Counted from the first letter of the stretch, positions 1 through 10,033 are shown. The stretch: 64,000 nt of DNA from Marinomonas vulgaris (GCF_018145875.1 NZ_JAGSSV010000011.1:24374-88373); one strand, 5' to 3'. The notes: a model not told the origin generated them from the sequence alone. Program-made: numbers and translations.

Positions 1-657
1 CAGCAACAGCTTGATCCGATTGTGTTTTTGTTTTCACGCTTGATTAAAGCGCTGGGTGAGGTGAAAACCACCCTAGACGCCAGCTTGCACCTTGGGGTGG
101 AACTAGACAGCGGTGAAATCGTACTCGGCCAGCATCGTATTACGGGCAAAGAAACCTGTGATTTGCCAAGCCCGATTAAGCGCATGTGGCTCAACCAAGG
201 GTTGCGCAAGGTGAACCCAACCAATCGTCACATCGCCGACGACCGACAAGACGCCATCGAAAGCGCGGATTTGATTTGTTACCCACCAGGCAGTTTCTAC
301 AGCAGCTTATTGGCGAACCTATTGCCAGAAGGGGTAGGGCAAGCTATTTGTGCGAATCCCAACCCGAAAGTCTATTTACCCAACTTGGGGGTCGACCCTG
401 AGCAGTTTGGTTTGTCACTGATGGAGCGCATTCGCCGTTTGATTATGACGGTGATGGCCGACGTGAAGACCACCCCAGTGCAAGGCGCGTCGGCGCTAGA
501 TTATGTTTTGTTAGATGATTCCTACGACTACGGTGAGCTGGACGAAATCGCCTTGGCTGAGTTGAACGTTACGCTTGTAAAAACCACCTTGATTACCGAT
601 AACGCCCACAAATACGATGAAAAATGTGTGGTGCAGGCTTTGTTGTCGTTTGTCTAG
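1..657 (+). CDS. CofD/YvcK-like protein, 3' part (possible GAK-system member)
   Basis: This is the C-terminal part of a gene that begins upstream of the window; the reading frame is open from base 1, so the GTG at 22 is probably internal. The segment ADLICYPPGSFYSSLLANLL is the conserved core of the CofD/YvcK (2-phospho-L-lactate transferase-like) fold, in which a glycine/serine-rich loop after an acidic strand binds a phosphorylated ligand. The PNPK and LGVDPEQFGL segments resemble the CofD-related protein of the so-called GAK systems, which pair it with ATP-grasp and HprK-like proteins; those partners would lie outside the window, so this subtype is an inference. The substrate is unknown. 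It is followed by a 123-bp gap and the response-regulator gene on the same strand. Confidence 0.6.
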   Translation, partial: QQQLDPIVFLFSRLIKALGEVKTTLDASLHLGVELDSGEIVLGQHRITGKETCDLPSPIKRMWLNQGLRKVNPTNRHIADDRQDAIESADLICYPPGSFYSSLLANLLPEGVGQAICANPNPKVYLPNLGVDPEQFGLSLMERIRRLIMTVMADVKTTPVQGASALDYVLLDDSYDYGELDEIALAELNVTLVKTTLITDNAHKYDEKCVVQALLSFV

Positions 658-780
658 CAAGATCGGCGAGTTTCACTGCGTTTTATCAGGATTGTTGCAA
701 ATAAAGTCGCGGTAATATTAGAAAGCTTATCTCAAGTATCATAGTATGGACGTTATGCGCTTATAAAAAAGAGATGGGTA

Positions 781-1800
781 ATGAGTACACGAGTACTAAT
801 TTGTGATGATTCTAAAATTGCACGCAAGCAATTAGCGAGAGTGCTACCAACGGACTGGTCGGTGGAGGTGGAATTTGCCGAACACGGCCAAGAAGCCTTA
901 GACATTCTTTCTGCCACGCCGTTTGATATCTTGTTTTTAGACTTAAATATGCCGGTCAAAGACGGCTACGAAACCCTTGAAGCACTGCAAAGCTGTGAGG
1001 TTTCACCGGCGGTTATTGTGGTGTCGGGTGACGTGCAGTCGCAAGCCATTCAGCGGGTCAAAGACCTGGGAGCGATGGCCTTTCATAAAAAACCGGCATC
1101 AGCCGATGATCTGCGTAAGCTATTAGTCTCGTTGGGTCTGTTTACGCCAAGTAAAGAGGCTGCGCCATCTGGTGTCACCTCGAACGCGTTAACCGCAGCC
1201 GAGCAGTTCACTCTTAACGAATACCTGCAAGAAGTGGCCAACGTGGCCATGGGGCGGGCTGCTAGTGTGCTGGCCAACATGCTTAATGTGTTTGTTAAGT
1301 TGCCTGTGCCCAAGGTTAACGTATTAGAAGTGGGCGAATTGCAAATGGCGTTGGATTACAGTGTCAAAGAAGACAGCTGTTCGGCGGTGTCGCAGGGCTT
1401 TGTTGGCTCGGGTGTGGCGTTTGAAACCCTGCTGATCTTCAGTGATTCCAGTTTCCCTGACATGGCAAAATTGCTTAATGTGTCTGAAGCCATCGATCGA
1501 GTAGTGGAAGTTGAGTTGCTGATGGACGTGTCGTCTGTGCTGGTGGGGCCTTATATTGATGCCTTTGGCAAACAATTGAACATCGATTTTAGCCACAGTC
1601 ACCCGGTTTTGATCGCTCAGCACGCTAAGGTGTCTGATTTGGTGAACGCAAAAAAAGCTAAGTGGAAGCGTACCTTGGCGGTGGAAATTGTCTACGAAGT
1701 AGAAAATTACCGTATTAATTGCGACCTCATGATGTTGTTTACCGAAGATTCAGTGCCTGTATTAGAAAATCTATTGTCCTATTTGGTTGAGGAAGAATAA
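781..1800 (+). CDS. Response regulator with CheC/CheX-like output domain
   Basis: The protein has 339 residues. The N-terminal receiver domain (about 1-125) has the acidic pair D9-D10, phosphoacceptor D54 in LFLDLNMP, a VVSGD switch-strand motif and a KKP motif with the conserved lysine. After a linker, about residues 135-335 resemble the CheC/CheX phosphatase family, with the helix MGRAASVLANML where CheC proteins carry their catalytic helix. Such proteins are expected to dephosphorylate CheY-like regulators or tune chemotaxis or c-di-GMP output; no chemotaxis genes are visible nearby, so the partner is unknown. The ATG at 781 gives an exact receiver start. The next gene, a diguanylate cyclase, starts 4 bp after the stop with its ribosome-binding site inside this gene, so the two are probably co-translated as one signalling unit. 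Confidence 0.8.
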   Translation: MSTRVLICDDSKIARKQLARVLPTDWSVEVEFAEHGQEALDILSATPFDILFLDLNMPVKDGYETLEALQSCEVSPAVIVVSGDVQSQAIQRVKDLGAMAFHKKPASADDLRKLLVSLGLFTPSKEAAPSGVTSNALTAAEQFTLNEYLQEVANVAMGRAASVLANMLNVFVKLPVPKVNVLEVGELQMALDYSVKEDSCSAVSQGFVGSGVAFETLLIFSDSSFPDMAKLLNVSEAIDRVVEVELLMDVSSVLVGPYIDAFGKQLNIDFSHSHPVLIAQHAKVSDLVNAKKAKWKRTLAVEIVYEVENYRINCDLMMLFTEDSVPVLENLLSYLVEEE

Positions 1801-1804
1801 AGCA

Positions 1805-2761
1805 ATGAGCAGTACCGCAGAAGACATGATGGAACTGCACTGGCTATTCGATATGCTCCAGCATATTGATGTGGGCTTGGTCGTTTTAAATGAAAAATAC
1901 GAAATCAAACTGTGGAACAGCTTTATGGAAAACCACAGTGGCATGAGTTCTTCTATCGCCAAAGAGCGTTCTTTGTTCGAGGTGTTTCCTAGTATCAACA
2001 GCGAATGGCTACAGCGAAAACTTGATAATGTGATCGCGTTGCGAACGCCGATTTTTGTGTCTTGGGAGCAGCGTCCGCATTTGTTTCCGTTCAAAAGCTA
2101 TCGCCCGATCACTGGCATCGCCGATAAAATGTACCAAAATATTGCTTTGCGCCCCATTACTAACGCCGATGGCTCGGTTAAGTATGTGTGCATGGTGGTG
2201 TACGATGTGACCGACGTGGCGGTCAGTAAAGAGTCTTTATCGAGCGCCAATCGTAAGCTAGATCGACTCAGTAAAACCGATCCGCTAACGCAACTGCAAA
2301 ACCGCGGCAGCTTAGATAAAACCATGGGCAGTGCGTTTCACTCCTTTCAAATCGATCACGGTTCCTATAGTTTGGTGATGGGCGATATCGACTTTTTCAA
2401 GAAAATTAACGATCAACACGGCCATCCAGTAGGCGATTTAGTATTGAAAAACGTGTCTAAATTGATTGCGTCGAGTATTCGTTCATCGGATTTTGTCGGT
2501 CGTTATGGGGGGGAAGAGTTTGTGATTCTACTGCCCAATACGGATGCAGACAGCGCCCTATTTTTCAGTGAGGTTTTACGTCGTAAAGTGGCCGACGCGA
2601 AGATTGCCACTGGGAATACTGAGATCTCTGTCACCATGAGTTTTGGTGTGTCGCAATTGAAACGAACAGATCATTCGGTATCGGACTGGCTCAATCGTGC
2701 AGACGGTGCTTTATACAAAGCGAAAGCGGAGGGTCGAAATCAATCGATTCTAGCTCGTTAA
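1805..2761 (+). CDS. PAS-GGDEF diguanylate cyclase
   Basis: The product has 318 residues. About residues 8-125 look like a PAS sensor domain (LHWLFDMLQHIDVGLVVLNE followed by an aromatic-rich segment). The C-terminal half is a GGDEF domain beginning near LSKTDPLTQLQNRGSL, with the active-site signature GGEEF and an intact RSSD inhibitory I-site five residues before it. It should therefore make cyclic di-GMP from two GTP and be feedback-inhibited. A TTG eight codons... six codons upstream of ATG 1805 is in frame, but the ATG is preceded by a good Shine-Dalgarno (GAGGAAGAA, overlapping the end of the upstream gene) and is preferred. No transmembrane segment is evident, so it is probably cytoplasmic. 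Its tight coupling to the upstream response regulator suggests that the two act together. Confidence 0.85.
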   Translation: MSSTAEDMMELHWLFDMLQHIDVGLVVLNEKYEIKLWNSFMENHSGMSSSIAKERSLFEVFPSINSEWLQRKLDNVIALRTPIFVSWEQRPHLFPFKSYRPITGIADKMYQNIALRPITNADGSVKYVCMVVYDVTDVAVSKESLSSANRKLDRLSKTDPLTQLQNRGSLDKTMGSAFHSFQIDHGSYSLVMGDIDFFKKINDQHGHPVGDLVLKNVSKLIASSIRSSDFVGRYGGEEFVILLPNTDADSALFFSEVLRRKVADAKIATGNTEISVTMSFGVSQLKRTDHSVSDWLNRADGALYKAKAEGRNQSILAR

Positions 2762-2788
2762 AACGTAATCCACCGAAAGGAGCAAATT

Positions 2789-3721
2789 ATGCGTAAAGCC
2801 AGTGCTATCTTGTTATCTTTGCCTATCTTGACCAGCGTCTTGATGGGGTGTGCACACTCAGACAGGGCGATCGACCCTGTTGTGTCCATTCCTCATTTAG
2901 CGCCAGACGCTGTGTTGCCTGAAACCTTGTTTGCGCTTTTTTCAGACAACACATTACTCAAATTCAATGCTGCTCACCCAGATGTTCCACTTGCTAAGGT
3001 TTCTCTAGTGGGACTGAACCCTGATGAGTCGCTGTTGGGTATCGATTACCGCGTGGCTTATGGCGTCTTGTACAGCGTGTCTAATACCGGTCAGGTGTAC
3101 ACCATAAACACCGACTCTGGCCAGCTCACTGCCATTGGCGAGCCATCCCAAGGCGTAGCGATTGATGGCGAACGCTACGGTGTGGATTTTAACCCCGCAG
3201 CGGATCGTATTCGTCTGGTGACGGATGCGGGCACCAATATGCGAATGCACCCAGAAACCGGTCTTTTTGTTGACAATAACGCCGACGAAAGTGGTGTGCA
3301 GCTTGATGGCGCTTTGCAATACAGCTCGGGCGATGTGGCGTATGGTAAAGCGCCTCACCTGAGAGCCGCGGCGTACACCTACAACACGACCAACAGCAAG
3401 TTAACCACCAATTTTGCTATTGATGCCGTGCAAGGCACCTTAGTCACCCAAGGTAGCCGCGAAACCGACACGAATCCTGTGTCGCCCAATACCGGTCAAC
3501 TTTACACGGTCGGTGCATTAGCAACTGGCCCTGTGAGCGATGCCCATTTTGATATTGCCGACGTGACCAATGCTGCTTATGTGGCCTTGGCCATGCCAGG
3601 CGATAAAAACTATACTTTTTATCAAATTAACTTAGACAACGCGGCTTTGTTGACGATCGGAGCATTAAACAATGCCGAGCTAGGAAGTGACACGCTAGTG
3701 GGGATTGCCATTGAACCTTAA
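2789..3721 (+). CDS. DUF4394-domain lipoprotein
   Basis: The protein has 310 residues. The N-terminus is a lipoprotein signal, a hydrophobic stretch ending in the lipobox LMGC at about residues 18-21, so it should be anchored in the envelope. The remainder matches the DUF4394 family: repeated beta-propeller-like units such as GLNPDESLLGIDYRVAYGVL and YGVDFNPAADRIRLVTDAG. The family is common next to anti-sigma factors or secreted proteins and has no established biochemical activity. A Shine-Dalgarno (GAAAGGAG) lies just before ATG 2789. The gene overlaps the start of the following cupredoxin-like gene, which suggests translational coupling and a shared extracytoplasmic role. I do not assign a function beyond the family. 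Confidence 0.75.
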   Translation: MRKASAILLSLPILTSVLMGCAHSDRAIDPVVSIPHLAPDAVLPETLFALFSDNTLLKFNAAHPDVPLAKVSLVGLNPDESLLGIDYRVAYGVLYSVSNTGQVYTINTDSGQLTAIGEPSQGVAIDGERYGVDFNPAADRIRLVTDAGTNMRMHPETGLFVDNNADESGVQLDGALQYSSGDVAYGKAPHLRAAAYTYNTTNSKLTTNFAIDAVQGTLVTQGSRETDTNPVSPNTGQLYTVGALATGPVSDAHFDIADVTNAAYVALAMPGDKNYTFYQINLDNAALLTIGALNNAELGSDTLVGIAIEP

Positions 3722-4388
3722 TCCAAAGCGTTTTCTTTCCGCGGCCTTGCTGGGCTGTTCGGCGTTGTTGGCGAGCGTGTTCATGTCATCCGCATGGAGC
3801 GCCACCTTAACGTTAGACGTGGCGTCAAGCGAAGGCGAGGTGCTGGATTACGCCGCCGTTTACCTTGAGCCTCTGTCGTTCGACGTAACGCCCTATGACG
3901 ACACGCAACCGCCGGTTGTGATTGCGCAAAAAGGACAGGTCTTTTTGCCTGCGATTACGGTGTTGCAAACGGGTACTCGGGTCGAGTTTCCGAATTTGGA
4001 CACAGTGCGACATCATGTGTATTCGTTTTCAGAGGCGAAAACCTTCGATATCAAGCTGTACCTAGGGCGCGCGCCATCGAGTGAATCTTTCGACAAGCCT
4101 GGCTTGGTGACACTGGGCTGCAACATTCACGATGCCATGATTGCGTGGGTAGTGGTGGTTGATACGCCGTATTTCGTTTTGACCGACGTGACAGGCAAAG
4201 CGACCTTAGAGGTGCCTGATGGCGAATATCGTGTCAAGGTTTGGGATAGACGCCAAGTGAACGCACAGAACGACGGACAAGTACTAACGGTGTCTGGCAA
4301 TCAGGCCTTGGCCTTGTCTACGGACATTCTCGATTTCGACCCCTACACAGATTTATCCGCCGATTCTATGCAGCACGTACACCATTAA
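3711..4388 (+). CDS. Cupredoxin-like secreted protein (methylamine-utilisation-like)
   Basis: The protein has about 225 residues with a signal peptide (hydrophobic core LSAALLGCSALLASVFM, likely cleavage near AWSA). The mature part resembles small cupredoxin-like proteins often annotated as methylamine utilisation proteins: a beta-sandwich with histidines in DTVRHHVYSFS and a GCNIHDAM segment that could provide Cys/His/Met copper ligands of a type 1 site. The start is uncertain: TTG at 3711 has the best spacing from AGTGGGGA, TTG at 3705 is the alternative, and the first ATG (3783) would remove the signal peptide. The start overlaps the end of the DUF4394 gene by 11 bp. Actual copper binding and a role in electron transfer are inferred from family resemblance; no amine dehydrogenase genes are nearby. 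Confidence 0.65.
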   Translation: MNLNPKRFLSAALLGCSALLASVFMSSAWSATLTLDVASSEGEVLDYAAVYLEPLSFDVTPYDDTQPPVVIAQKGQVFLPAITVLQTGTRVEFPNLDTVRHHVYSFSEAKTFDIKLYLGRAPSSESFDKPGLVTLGCNIHDAMIAWVVVVDTPYFVLTDVTGKATLEVPDGEYRVKVWDRRQVNAQNDGQVLTVSGNQALALSTDILDFDPYTDLSADSMQHVHH

Positions 4389-4405
4389 GAGTAAGCGCAG
4401 AGCGC

Positions 4406-4885
4406 TTACTCAGCAGCATAAAGCTCAAGCAGAGTGTTTTTATCCTGATCGCCCATAAGGCACATGCCTTGTGGATCGATCAGCACACGTCCCATCATGG
4501 CTTCGCGACCTAATAACATGCGATAGCCCATGGTATCGCGGTTGGTCAATGTGACTTCCACGTCCCATGTTATTCCCCCAAGTGTCAGTGGTACACGTAT
4601 CACCGGACGACTTTCTTTGTCACCGCTTGAGCTTTTAATCACACGTTGATCCACCAGAGCCGCTTCGCAATGCACGGTAACCTTGCGATTTTTTTGCAGT
4701 GGATGTACATCAAAACGCACCCAGTGCGCTCCGTCACGATCAAAGCGTTCAATATTAATGGCGTGTATCGACGAGGTTTTGGCGCCTGAATCCACACGGG
4801 CCTTGATTGCAGGAAGGCCAAGCGTCAAAAAAGCGCACCATTCGTCGCTGCCTATAATACATTTTGAGTCGTTCTGTGGCGTCAT
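4406..4885 (-). CDS. RimB-like retropepsin-type protease (putative ATP-dependent zinc protease family)
   Basis: The protein has 159 residues and matches the family long annotated as putative ATP-dependent zinc protease. Its motif ARVDSGAKTSSIHA is the retropepsin-like D-S/T-G-A active-site loop, followed by a second conserved block, YRMLLGREAM. In Pseudomonas a family member, RimB, trims polyglutamate tails that RimK adds to ribosomal protein S6; that role would be plausible here, but no rimK lies in the window. The gene runs opposite to its neighbours and converges with the cupredoxin-like gene, with only 17 bp between the two stop codons. No signal peptide is visible, so it is probably cytoplasmic. 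Confidence 0.75.
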   Translation of the reverse strand: MTPQNDSKCIIGSDEWCAFLTLGLPAIKARVDSGAKTSSIHAINIERFDRDGAHWVRFDVHPLQKNRKVTVHCEAALVDQRVIKSSSGDKESRPVIRVPLTLGGITWDVEVTLTNRDTMGYRMLLGREAMMGRVLIDPQGMCLMGDQDKNTLLELYAAE

Positions 4886-5082
4886 GTTGATAACCTGATC
4901 GGTGGCATTATTTATGCTGTTTATGGAGCCTGTTTATAACGTAAAAGCCCGATCAGGTTAAGTCTTTATTGAACTGAATCGATGGTTTATATGAGGTTAA
5001 ATCGTCAGTATAAACACAGACTATTGTAATCGTATTCTCTAAGGTTAATATGGGCGTACAAAATACGCTAATGGAGTGATAA

Positions 5083-6003
5083 ATGGACGGCCGACTGATA
5101 CAAGAGTTGGAAGTGCTAGGTGGTGAAATCCGCCCGGCAAGCTTGAAAAAATGCGATGAAATCATCATTGATCAGCCCGGATTTCGCGCCGTGATTGCGC
5201 TCTGGGGTGGGCATCTAGAAAGCTTTATTCCTACTGGTCAAGAGGACCTTTTATTTCAATCCAACAACGAAGGCGGCGAAGGTCGCTTTGGTCGTCGTCA
5301 TTTTGGGGTGCCTGTTTGCTGGCCTTGGTTTGGCGCTAATGAGACACAGAGCGATTTTCCGGCCCATGGATTAGCGCGTTATTTCCGCTGGGAGTTTATT
5401 GAAGCGGGTCGCTTTAAAAATGGCGATGTGAAAATTGTGATTCGCCTCGCGTCGGAAGATCATCCCTTGATCGAAGAAATGTGGCCATTTGCGTTTGAAC
5501 TTCGTCAGGTGTTTCGTTTTTCCAGTAAAGGTTTCAGAGTGAACTTTTCAGCCGCGAATTTATCCGACAAACCCATGCCGATCAGCGAAGCTTTACACAC
5601 CTACTTTCATGTATCCGACAATCAAACCGCCGAAGTGCATGGCCTAGACGGCGTAACCTACGTGAATAAATTCGATGAAGGTCGCCAAGCCGAACAAAGC
5701 GGCATGGTGTCACCCTGCGACACCCTAGATCGTGTGTATTTGTCGGCACCCGAGCAGTGTGAAATTCACGATCCAGGTTTGCAACGTAAGCTGGTTATAG
5801 TGACCGAAGGCAGCCAGAGTACCGTGTTGTGGAATCCGGGTAAGAAACTCGCTGAGCAGCGTACCGACATGGAAGACGACGATTACCGTCACTTTGTGTG
5901 TGTGGAAGCCGCCAACGCCCTAAACAATACTTATGACATTCCCGCTGGTGGTATTCACCAACTAAAAATGAAAGTGAAGCACAAGCCATTGTCGGAAGAA
6001 TAA
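5083..6003 (+). CDS. yeaD: D-hexose-6-phosphate mutarotase (YeaD/aldose 1-epimerase family)
   Basis: The protein has 306 residues, as usual for the YeaD branch of the galactose-mutarotase superfamily, which interconverts alpha and beta anomers of hexose 6-phosphates in the cytoplasm. Family signatures are visible: an early FGVPVCWPWFG segment, the PAHGLARYFRW block with the active-site histidine, ALHTYFHVSD with a second conserved histidine, and FVCVEAANA carrying the catalytic glutamate near the C-terminus. ATG 5083 follows a GGAGTGATAA ribosome-binding region. The gene stands alone between a divergent protease gene and a strong terminator, so it is probably monocistronic. Confidence 0.85.
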   Translation: MDGRLIQELEVLGGEIRPASLKKCDEIIIDQPGFRAVIALWGGHLESFIPTGQEDLLFQSNNEGGEGRFGRRHFGVPVCWPWFGANETQSDFPAHGLARYFRWEFIEAGRFKNGDVKIVIRLASEDHPLIEEMWPFAFELRQVFRFSSKGFRVNFSAANLSDKPMPISEALHTYFHVSDNQTAEVHGLDGVTYVNKFDEGRQAEQSGMVSPCDTLDRVYLSAPEQCEIHDPGLQRKLVIVTEGSQSTVLWNPGKKLAEQRTDMEDDDYRHFVCVEAANALNNTYDIPAGGIHQLKMKVKHKPLSEE

Positions 6004-6042
6004 ACGAACATCTTGCTGCTTAGCCAATTGGACTACAAATAT

Positions 6043-6074
6043 AACGCCCAATGAAAGGTCATTGGGCGTTTTTT
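6043..6074 (+). terminator. Rho-independent terminator after the mutarotase gene
   Basis: A perfect 10-bp stem (AACGCCCAAT at 6043-6052 with ATTGGGCGTT at 6061-6070), an 8-nt loop and an uninterrupted T run to 6074. It is oriented for the plus-strand mutarotase gene ending at 6003. The T tract is on this strand only, so it would serve the convergent crc transcript less well. Confidence 0.9.
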
Positions 6075-6098
6075 AGGTTTGTCTGTCGAGTATTACGC

Positions 6099-6875
6099 TT
6101 AATCTATGTTGTATTCCATGATCAAGGGCGCATGGTCTGAAAAACGCTGGCCCTTATAAATGGTGCCACCTTGAATCAGATTCTTGATACCAGGTGTGGC
6201 GATCTGATAATCCAACCGACCCCCTTCATCCAGCTTCCAAGCTCGTTCATAATCCGGCCACCAAGTGTATTGCTTGTCCTGTTTATTGACCTGACGAAAC
6301 GCATCTATGTATTCAAGCTCGTTGAAAATCTCGTTGATCCATTTGCGTTCTTCAGGCAAAAACCCCGAGTTTCTTTGATTCACAAACCAACTGCTGACAT
6401 CAATAGGCGAACGCGCCACATTGGCCGTACCACAAAAGATAAACTCGCGGCGCTTGCGGCGGGTTTTGATTAAGTGGTTTTTAAAGCCTTCCATAAAGCG
6501 ATATTTATGCTCTTGTAAGGCTTCTTCATGGTTTGAACCGTGGGGTGTTAGAAAAGCACCAATGCTGACTTTGTCGAAATCCGCTTGGATAAAGCGTCCT
6601 TCGAAGTCACATTCAGGAAAGCCCATGCCGGTCATAATCGCCTTCGGCATGGTTTTACTGTAAATAGCCACGCCTGCTTGTTCAGGGTTTTCCATAGAGT
6701 CAAAAAAGTAAGTATTGTACCCAGGTGGGAAAAATACGCTGTCGGTGAGTGTCCGTTCGTCGGCTTGTATGTCTTGTAGACACACTACATCTGGGTCCTG
6801 ACGAACCATCCATTCAAAAAAGCCGCGATCTGCTGCTTGTCTTATACCGTTTACATTAAGGCTGATGACCTTCAT
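6099..6875 (-). CDS. crc: Crc, catabolite repression control protein (exonuclease III fold)
   Basis: The protein has 258 residues, with the exonuclease III/AP-endonuclease fold but a sequence that tracks Pseudomonas Crc: [43 protein letters not shown] and [10 protein letters not shown] all have close counterparts there. Catalytic positions of true exonuclease III are altered: the glutamate of the QE motif is D35, and the GD-x-N metal/catalytic motif reads GTAN (149-152), with threonine for aspartate; D222 and the SDH at 246-248 are kept. Pseudomonas Crc has no nuclease activity and helps Hfq repress translation of catabolic mRNAs. The divergent position next to pyrE is also as in Pseudomonas. 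Automated pipelines would probably call this exodeoxyribonuclease III; I judge Crc more likely. Confidence 0.8.
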   Translation of the reverse strand: MKVISLNVNGIRQAADRGFFEWMVRQDPDVVCLQDIQADERTLTDSVFFPPGYNTYFFDSMENPEQAGVAIYSKTMPKAIMTGMGFPECDFEGRFIQADFDKVSIGAFLTPHGSNHEEALQEHKYRFMEGFKNHLIKTRRKRREFIFCGTANVARSPIDVSSWFVNQRNSGFLPEERKWINEIFNELEYIDAFRQVNKQDKQYTWWPDYERAWKLDEGGRLDYQIATPGIKNLIQGGTIYKGQRFSDHAPLIMEYNID

Positions 6876-6992
6876 TTCTGGTCCCTATCGTTCCTAGCCG
6901 TGTGTTATATTAGCGCCTATCCAATGTTGGCATGGCTGTGCTCGTTCTTGGCAGCGCTGTGTTGTGTATTATTTTATCTTTCTGGAGTCGGC

Positions 6993-7640
6993 ATGAAACC
7001 TTACCAAAGAGACTTTATCGAATTCGCCATCGAACAAAACGTATTGCGATTCGGCGAATTTACGCTTAAATCTGGTCGCGTAAGCCCTTATTTTTTCAAT
7101 GCTGGCTTGTTCAGTTCTGGCCAAGCCTTGGCAAAATTAGGACGCTTTTACGCGACCTCATTAATGGACGCTAACGTGCCATTTGATGTTTTGTTTGGCC
7201 CAGCCTACAAGGGCATTCCGTTGGCGACAACCACTGCTGTGGCGTTGTACGACCAACATCAAGTAGACACACCATACGTTTTCAACCGCAAAGAAGCAAA
7301 AACTCACGGCGAAGGCGGCTCTTTAGTGGGCGCGCCTTTGGCTGGCAAGGTCATGATCATTGACGATGTCATCACCGCTGGCACCGCCATTCGTGAAGTC
7401 ATGACCATCATCCAGCAAGCCAACGCTACCCCAGCTGGGGTCTTGATCGCACTAGATCGCCAAGAGCGTGGTCAAGGCGAGTTGTCTGCCATTCAAGAAG
7501 TCGAACGCGACTTTGGCATGCCAGTGATCAGTATCGTGTCACTTAATGACATTATGACCTACCTAGAAGAGCAAGACTCTCCAGAGTTCGCTCAGCACCT
7601 AAGCGCCGTTAAAGCGTATCGTCTTCAGTACGGTATCTAA
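6993..7640 (+). CDS. pyrE: Orotate phosphoribosyltransferase
   Basis: The product has 215 residues, the usual length for bacterial PyrE, which joins orotate and PRPP to form OMP in pyrimidine synthesis. The PRPP-binding motif [13 protein letters not shown] is intact, as are FGPAYKGIP and the flexible-loop lysines in [15 protein letters not shown] 6993 is preceded by TCTGGAGTC at good spacing; the open frame continues upstream, but its residues are unlike PyrE. It is divergent from crc, with 117 bp between the start codons to hold both promoters. No pyrimidine attenuator leader was recognised. Confidence 0.95.
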   Translation: MKPYQRDFIEFAIEQNVLRFGEFTLKSGRVSPYFFNAGLFSSGQALAKLGRFYATSLMDANVPFDVLFGPAYKGIPLATTTAVALYDQHQVDTPYVFNRKEAKTHGEGGSLVGAPLAGKVMIIDDVITAGTAIREVMTIIQQANATPAGVLIALDRQERGQGELSAIQEVERDFGMPVISIVSLNDIMTYLEEQDSPEFAQHLSAVKAYRLQYGI

Positions 7641-7667
7641 CGCCGTTGGCATCGTTTTAAAGCTTAT

Positions 7668-7704
7668 CCGTTAAGGTGTAAAGTCAGACTTTATGCTTTA
7701 ACGG
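7668..7704. terminator. Imperfect inverted repeat between convergent pyrE and slmA
   Basis: Arms of 18 bp (7668-7685 and 7687-7704) match except for three positions, with a one-base centre. It overlaps the slmA stop codon. There is no strong T run on either strand, so bidirectional termination is only plausible. Confidence 0.35.
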
Positions 7705-8291
7705 TTGAGCATCAAACCTTGAGCCAACACGCTCCATTGTTCCTGCCAAATGTCCATGGGCTTCACTTTAAAGCCGCTGCGCACATAATGGCGAATTTTC
7801 CCTTCGATCACCGCAATCAGAAAATTGGCGCAAGGCGTTACGCCCATAGCAGGGCGCAAACCTTGTTTCAAATCGGCTTCGCGGATCACTTGCTTTAACT
7901 GGGTTTCAATACGATCGAACACTTGCGTAATGCGCACGCGCAAACGCTCCGTTTCTCCCGCCAACGCGTCGGCGGTGAGCAAGCGGCACAGACCTGGGTT
8001 TTGCTCAGCAAAACCCAATACCAAGGTGATGATCATCTCGATCCGCGCTAACACATTACTTTCTTCTTGCACGATGCGATTGATACGAGAAAATAAGCTT
8101 TCTTCAATAAACTCGATCAAGCCTTCGAACATCTTGGCTTTACTGGGAAAATGGCGATACAAGGCCGCTTCCGAAACACCCACCTGCTTCGCCAGAGCCG
8201 CCGTGGTAATGCGTGCTCCGGGGCTGCTTTCTAGCATGTGAGCCAGGGCTTGCAATATTTCGGTACGGCGGTCGTTCTTTTTATTGCTCAT
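7698..8291 (-). CDS. slmA: Nucleoid occlusion factor SlmA
   Basis: The protein has 197 residues and is a TetR-family protein. The N-terminal helix-turn-helix (about 10-60) contains RITTAALAKQVGVSEAALYR and the following HFPSKAKMFEGL, as in SlmA. SlmA binds specific chromosomal sites and, when DNA-bound, disrupts FtsZ assembly, preventing division over the nucleoid. Its length matches that of E. coli SlmA (198 residues). In enterobacteria slmA also lies near pyrE, dut and coaBC, and the same set is found here. It converges with pyrE and lies 53 bp downstream of argB on the same strand order, so it could be read together with a transcript from argB. Confidence 0.92.
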   Translation of the reverse strand: MSNKKNDRRTEILQALAHMLESSPGARITTAALAKQVGVSEAALYRHFPSKAKMFEGLIEFIEESLFSRINRIVQEESNVLARIEMIITLVLGFAEQNPGLCRLLTADALAGETERLRVRITQVFDRIETQLKQVIREADLKQGLRPAMGVTPCANFLIAVIEGKIRHYVRSGFKVKPMDIWQEQWSVLAQGLMLNR

Positions 8292-8344
8292 TGTCGATTC
8301 CAGTCTCCAGTGTGTCGAAAGCGGCTCGTATTAACACGACGGCC

Positions 8345-9537
<1,193 letters not shown>

Positions 9538-9564
9538 AAAAGGGTGAAATTAACTCACCCTTTT
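9538..9564 (-). terminator. Rho-independent terminator after dut
   Basis: A perfect 10-bp stem, AAAAGGGTGA (9538-9547) with TCACCCTTTT (9555-9564), and a 7-nt loop. On the minus strand it is followed by a T-rich tract (complement of the A run at 9531-9541). It sits 11 bp beyond the dut stop codon. Confidence 0.88.
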
Positions 9565-9574
9565 CGTGTGAATA

Positions 9575-10033
9575 TTACTTAGTGCCCGTATGACCAAAAC
9601 CGCCAGCGCCGCGTTCGGTGCTTTCAAATTCTGTCACAATGTTGAATTCCGCTTGTACCACAGGCAACAAAACCAACTGGGCAACTCGCTCACCAGGCTC
9701 AATGGTAAAGTGCGTATTGCCACGATTCCAACAAGACACCATCAATTCGCCTTGGTAATCCGAGTCGATCAAGCCCACTAAATTACCCAACACAATGCCG
9801 TGTTTATGGCCTAAACCAGAACGCGGCAAAATCGTCGCCGCTAGGTTTGGGTCTTGTATATAAATAGACAAACCGGTTGGCAACAGAGTGGTTTCACCAG
9901 GGGCTAACTCAATAGCTTGATCCAAACAGGCGCGTAAATCCAACCCAGCCGAGCCTTCGGTGGCGTAGGTGGGAAGGGGGATGTCTTTGCCGATTTTATC
10001 GCTCAGAATTTTCAACTGAATAGGGTGTTTCAT
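9575..10033 (-). CDS. dut: dUTP diphosphatase
   Basis: The protein has 152 residues and is the trimeric dUTPase that hydrolyses dUTP to dUMP and pyrophosphate, keeping uracil out of DNA and supplying dUMP. The five motifs are present in order: [29 protein letters not shown] (catalytic aspartate and tyrosine), RVAQLVLLP and the glycine-rich C-terminal [10 protein letters not shown]. Start ATG 10033 is preceded by GAGAGAAG; the frame extends about 30 codons upstream with non-homologous residues. It follows coaBC by 49 bp in the same direction, the conserved coaBC-dut arrangement of gammaproteobacteria, and ends at a terminator. Confidence 0.95.
   Translation of the reverse strand: MKHPIQLKILSDKIGKDIPLPTYATEGSAGLDLRACLDQAIELAPGETTLLPTGLSIYIQDPNLAATILPRSGLGHKHGIVLGNLVGLIDSDYQGELMVSCWNRGNTHFTIEPGERVAQLVLLPVVQAEFNIVTEFESTERGAGGFGHTGTK

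Noticed and set aside
6837..6992. Longer pyrE start
   Set aside because: The upstream residues are hydrophobic and not PyrE-like; ATG 6993 has a proper ribosome-binding site.
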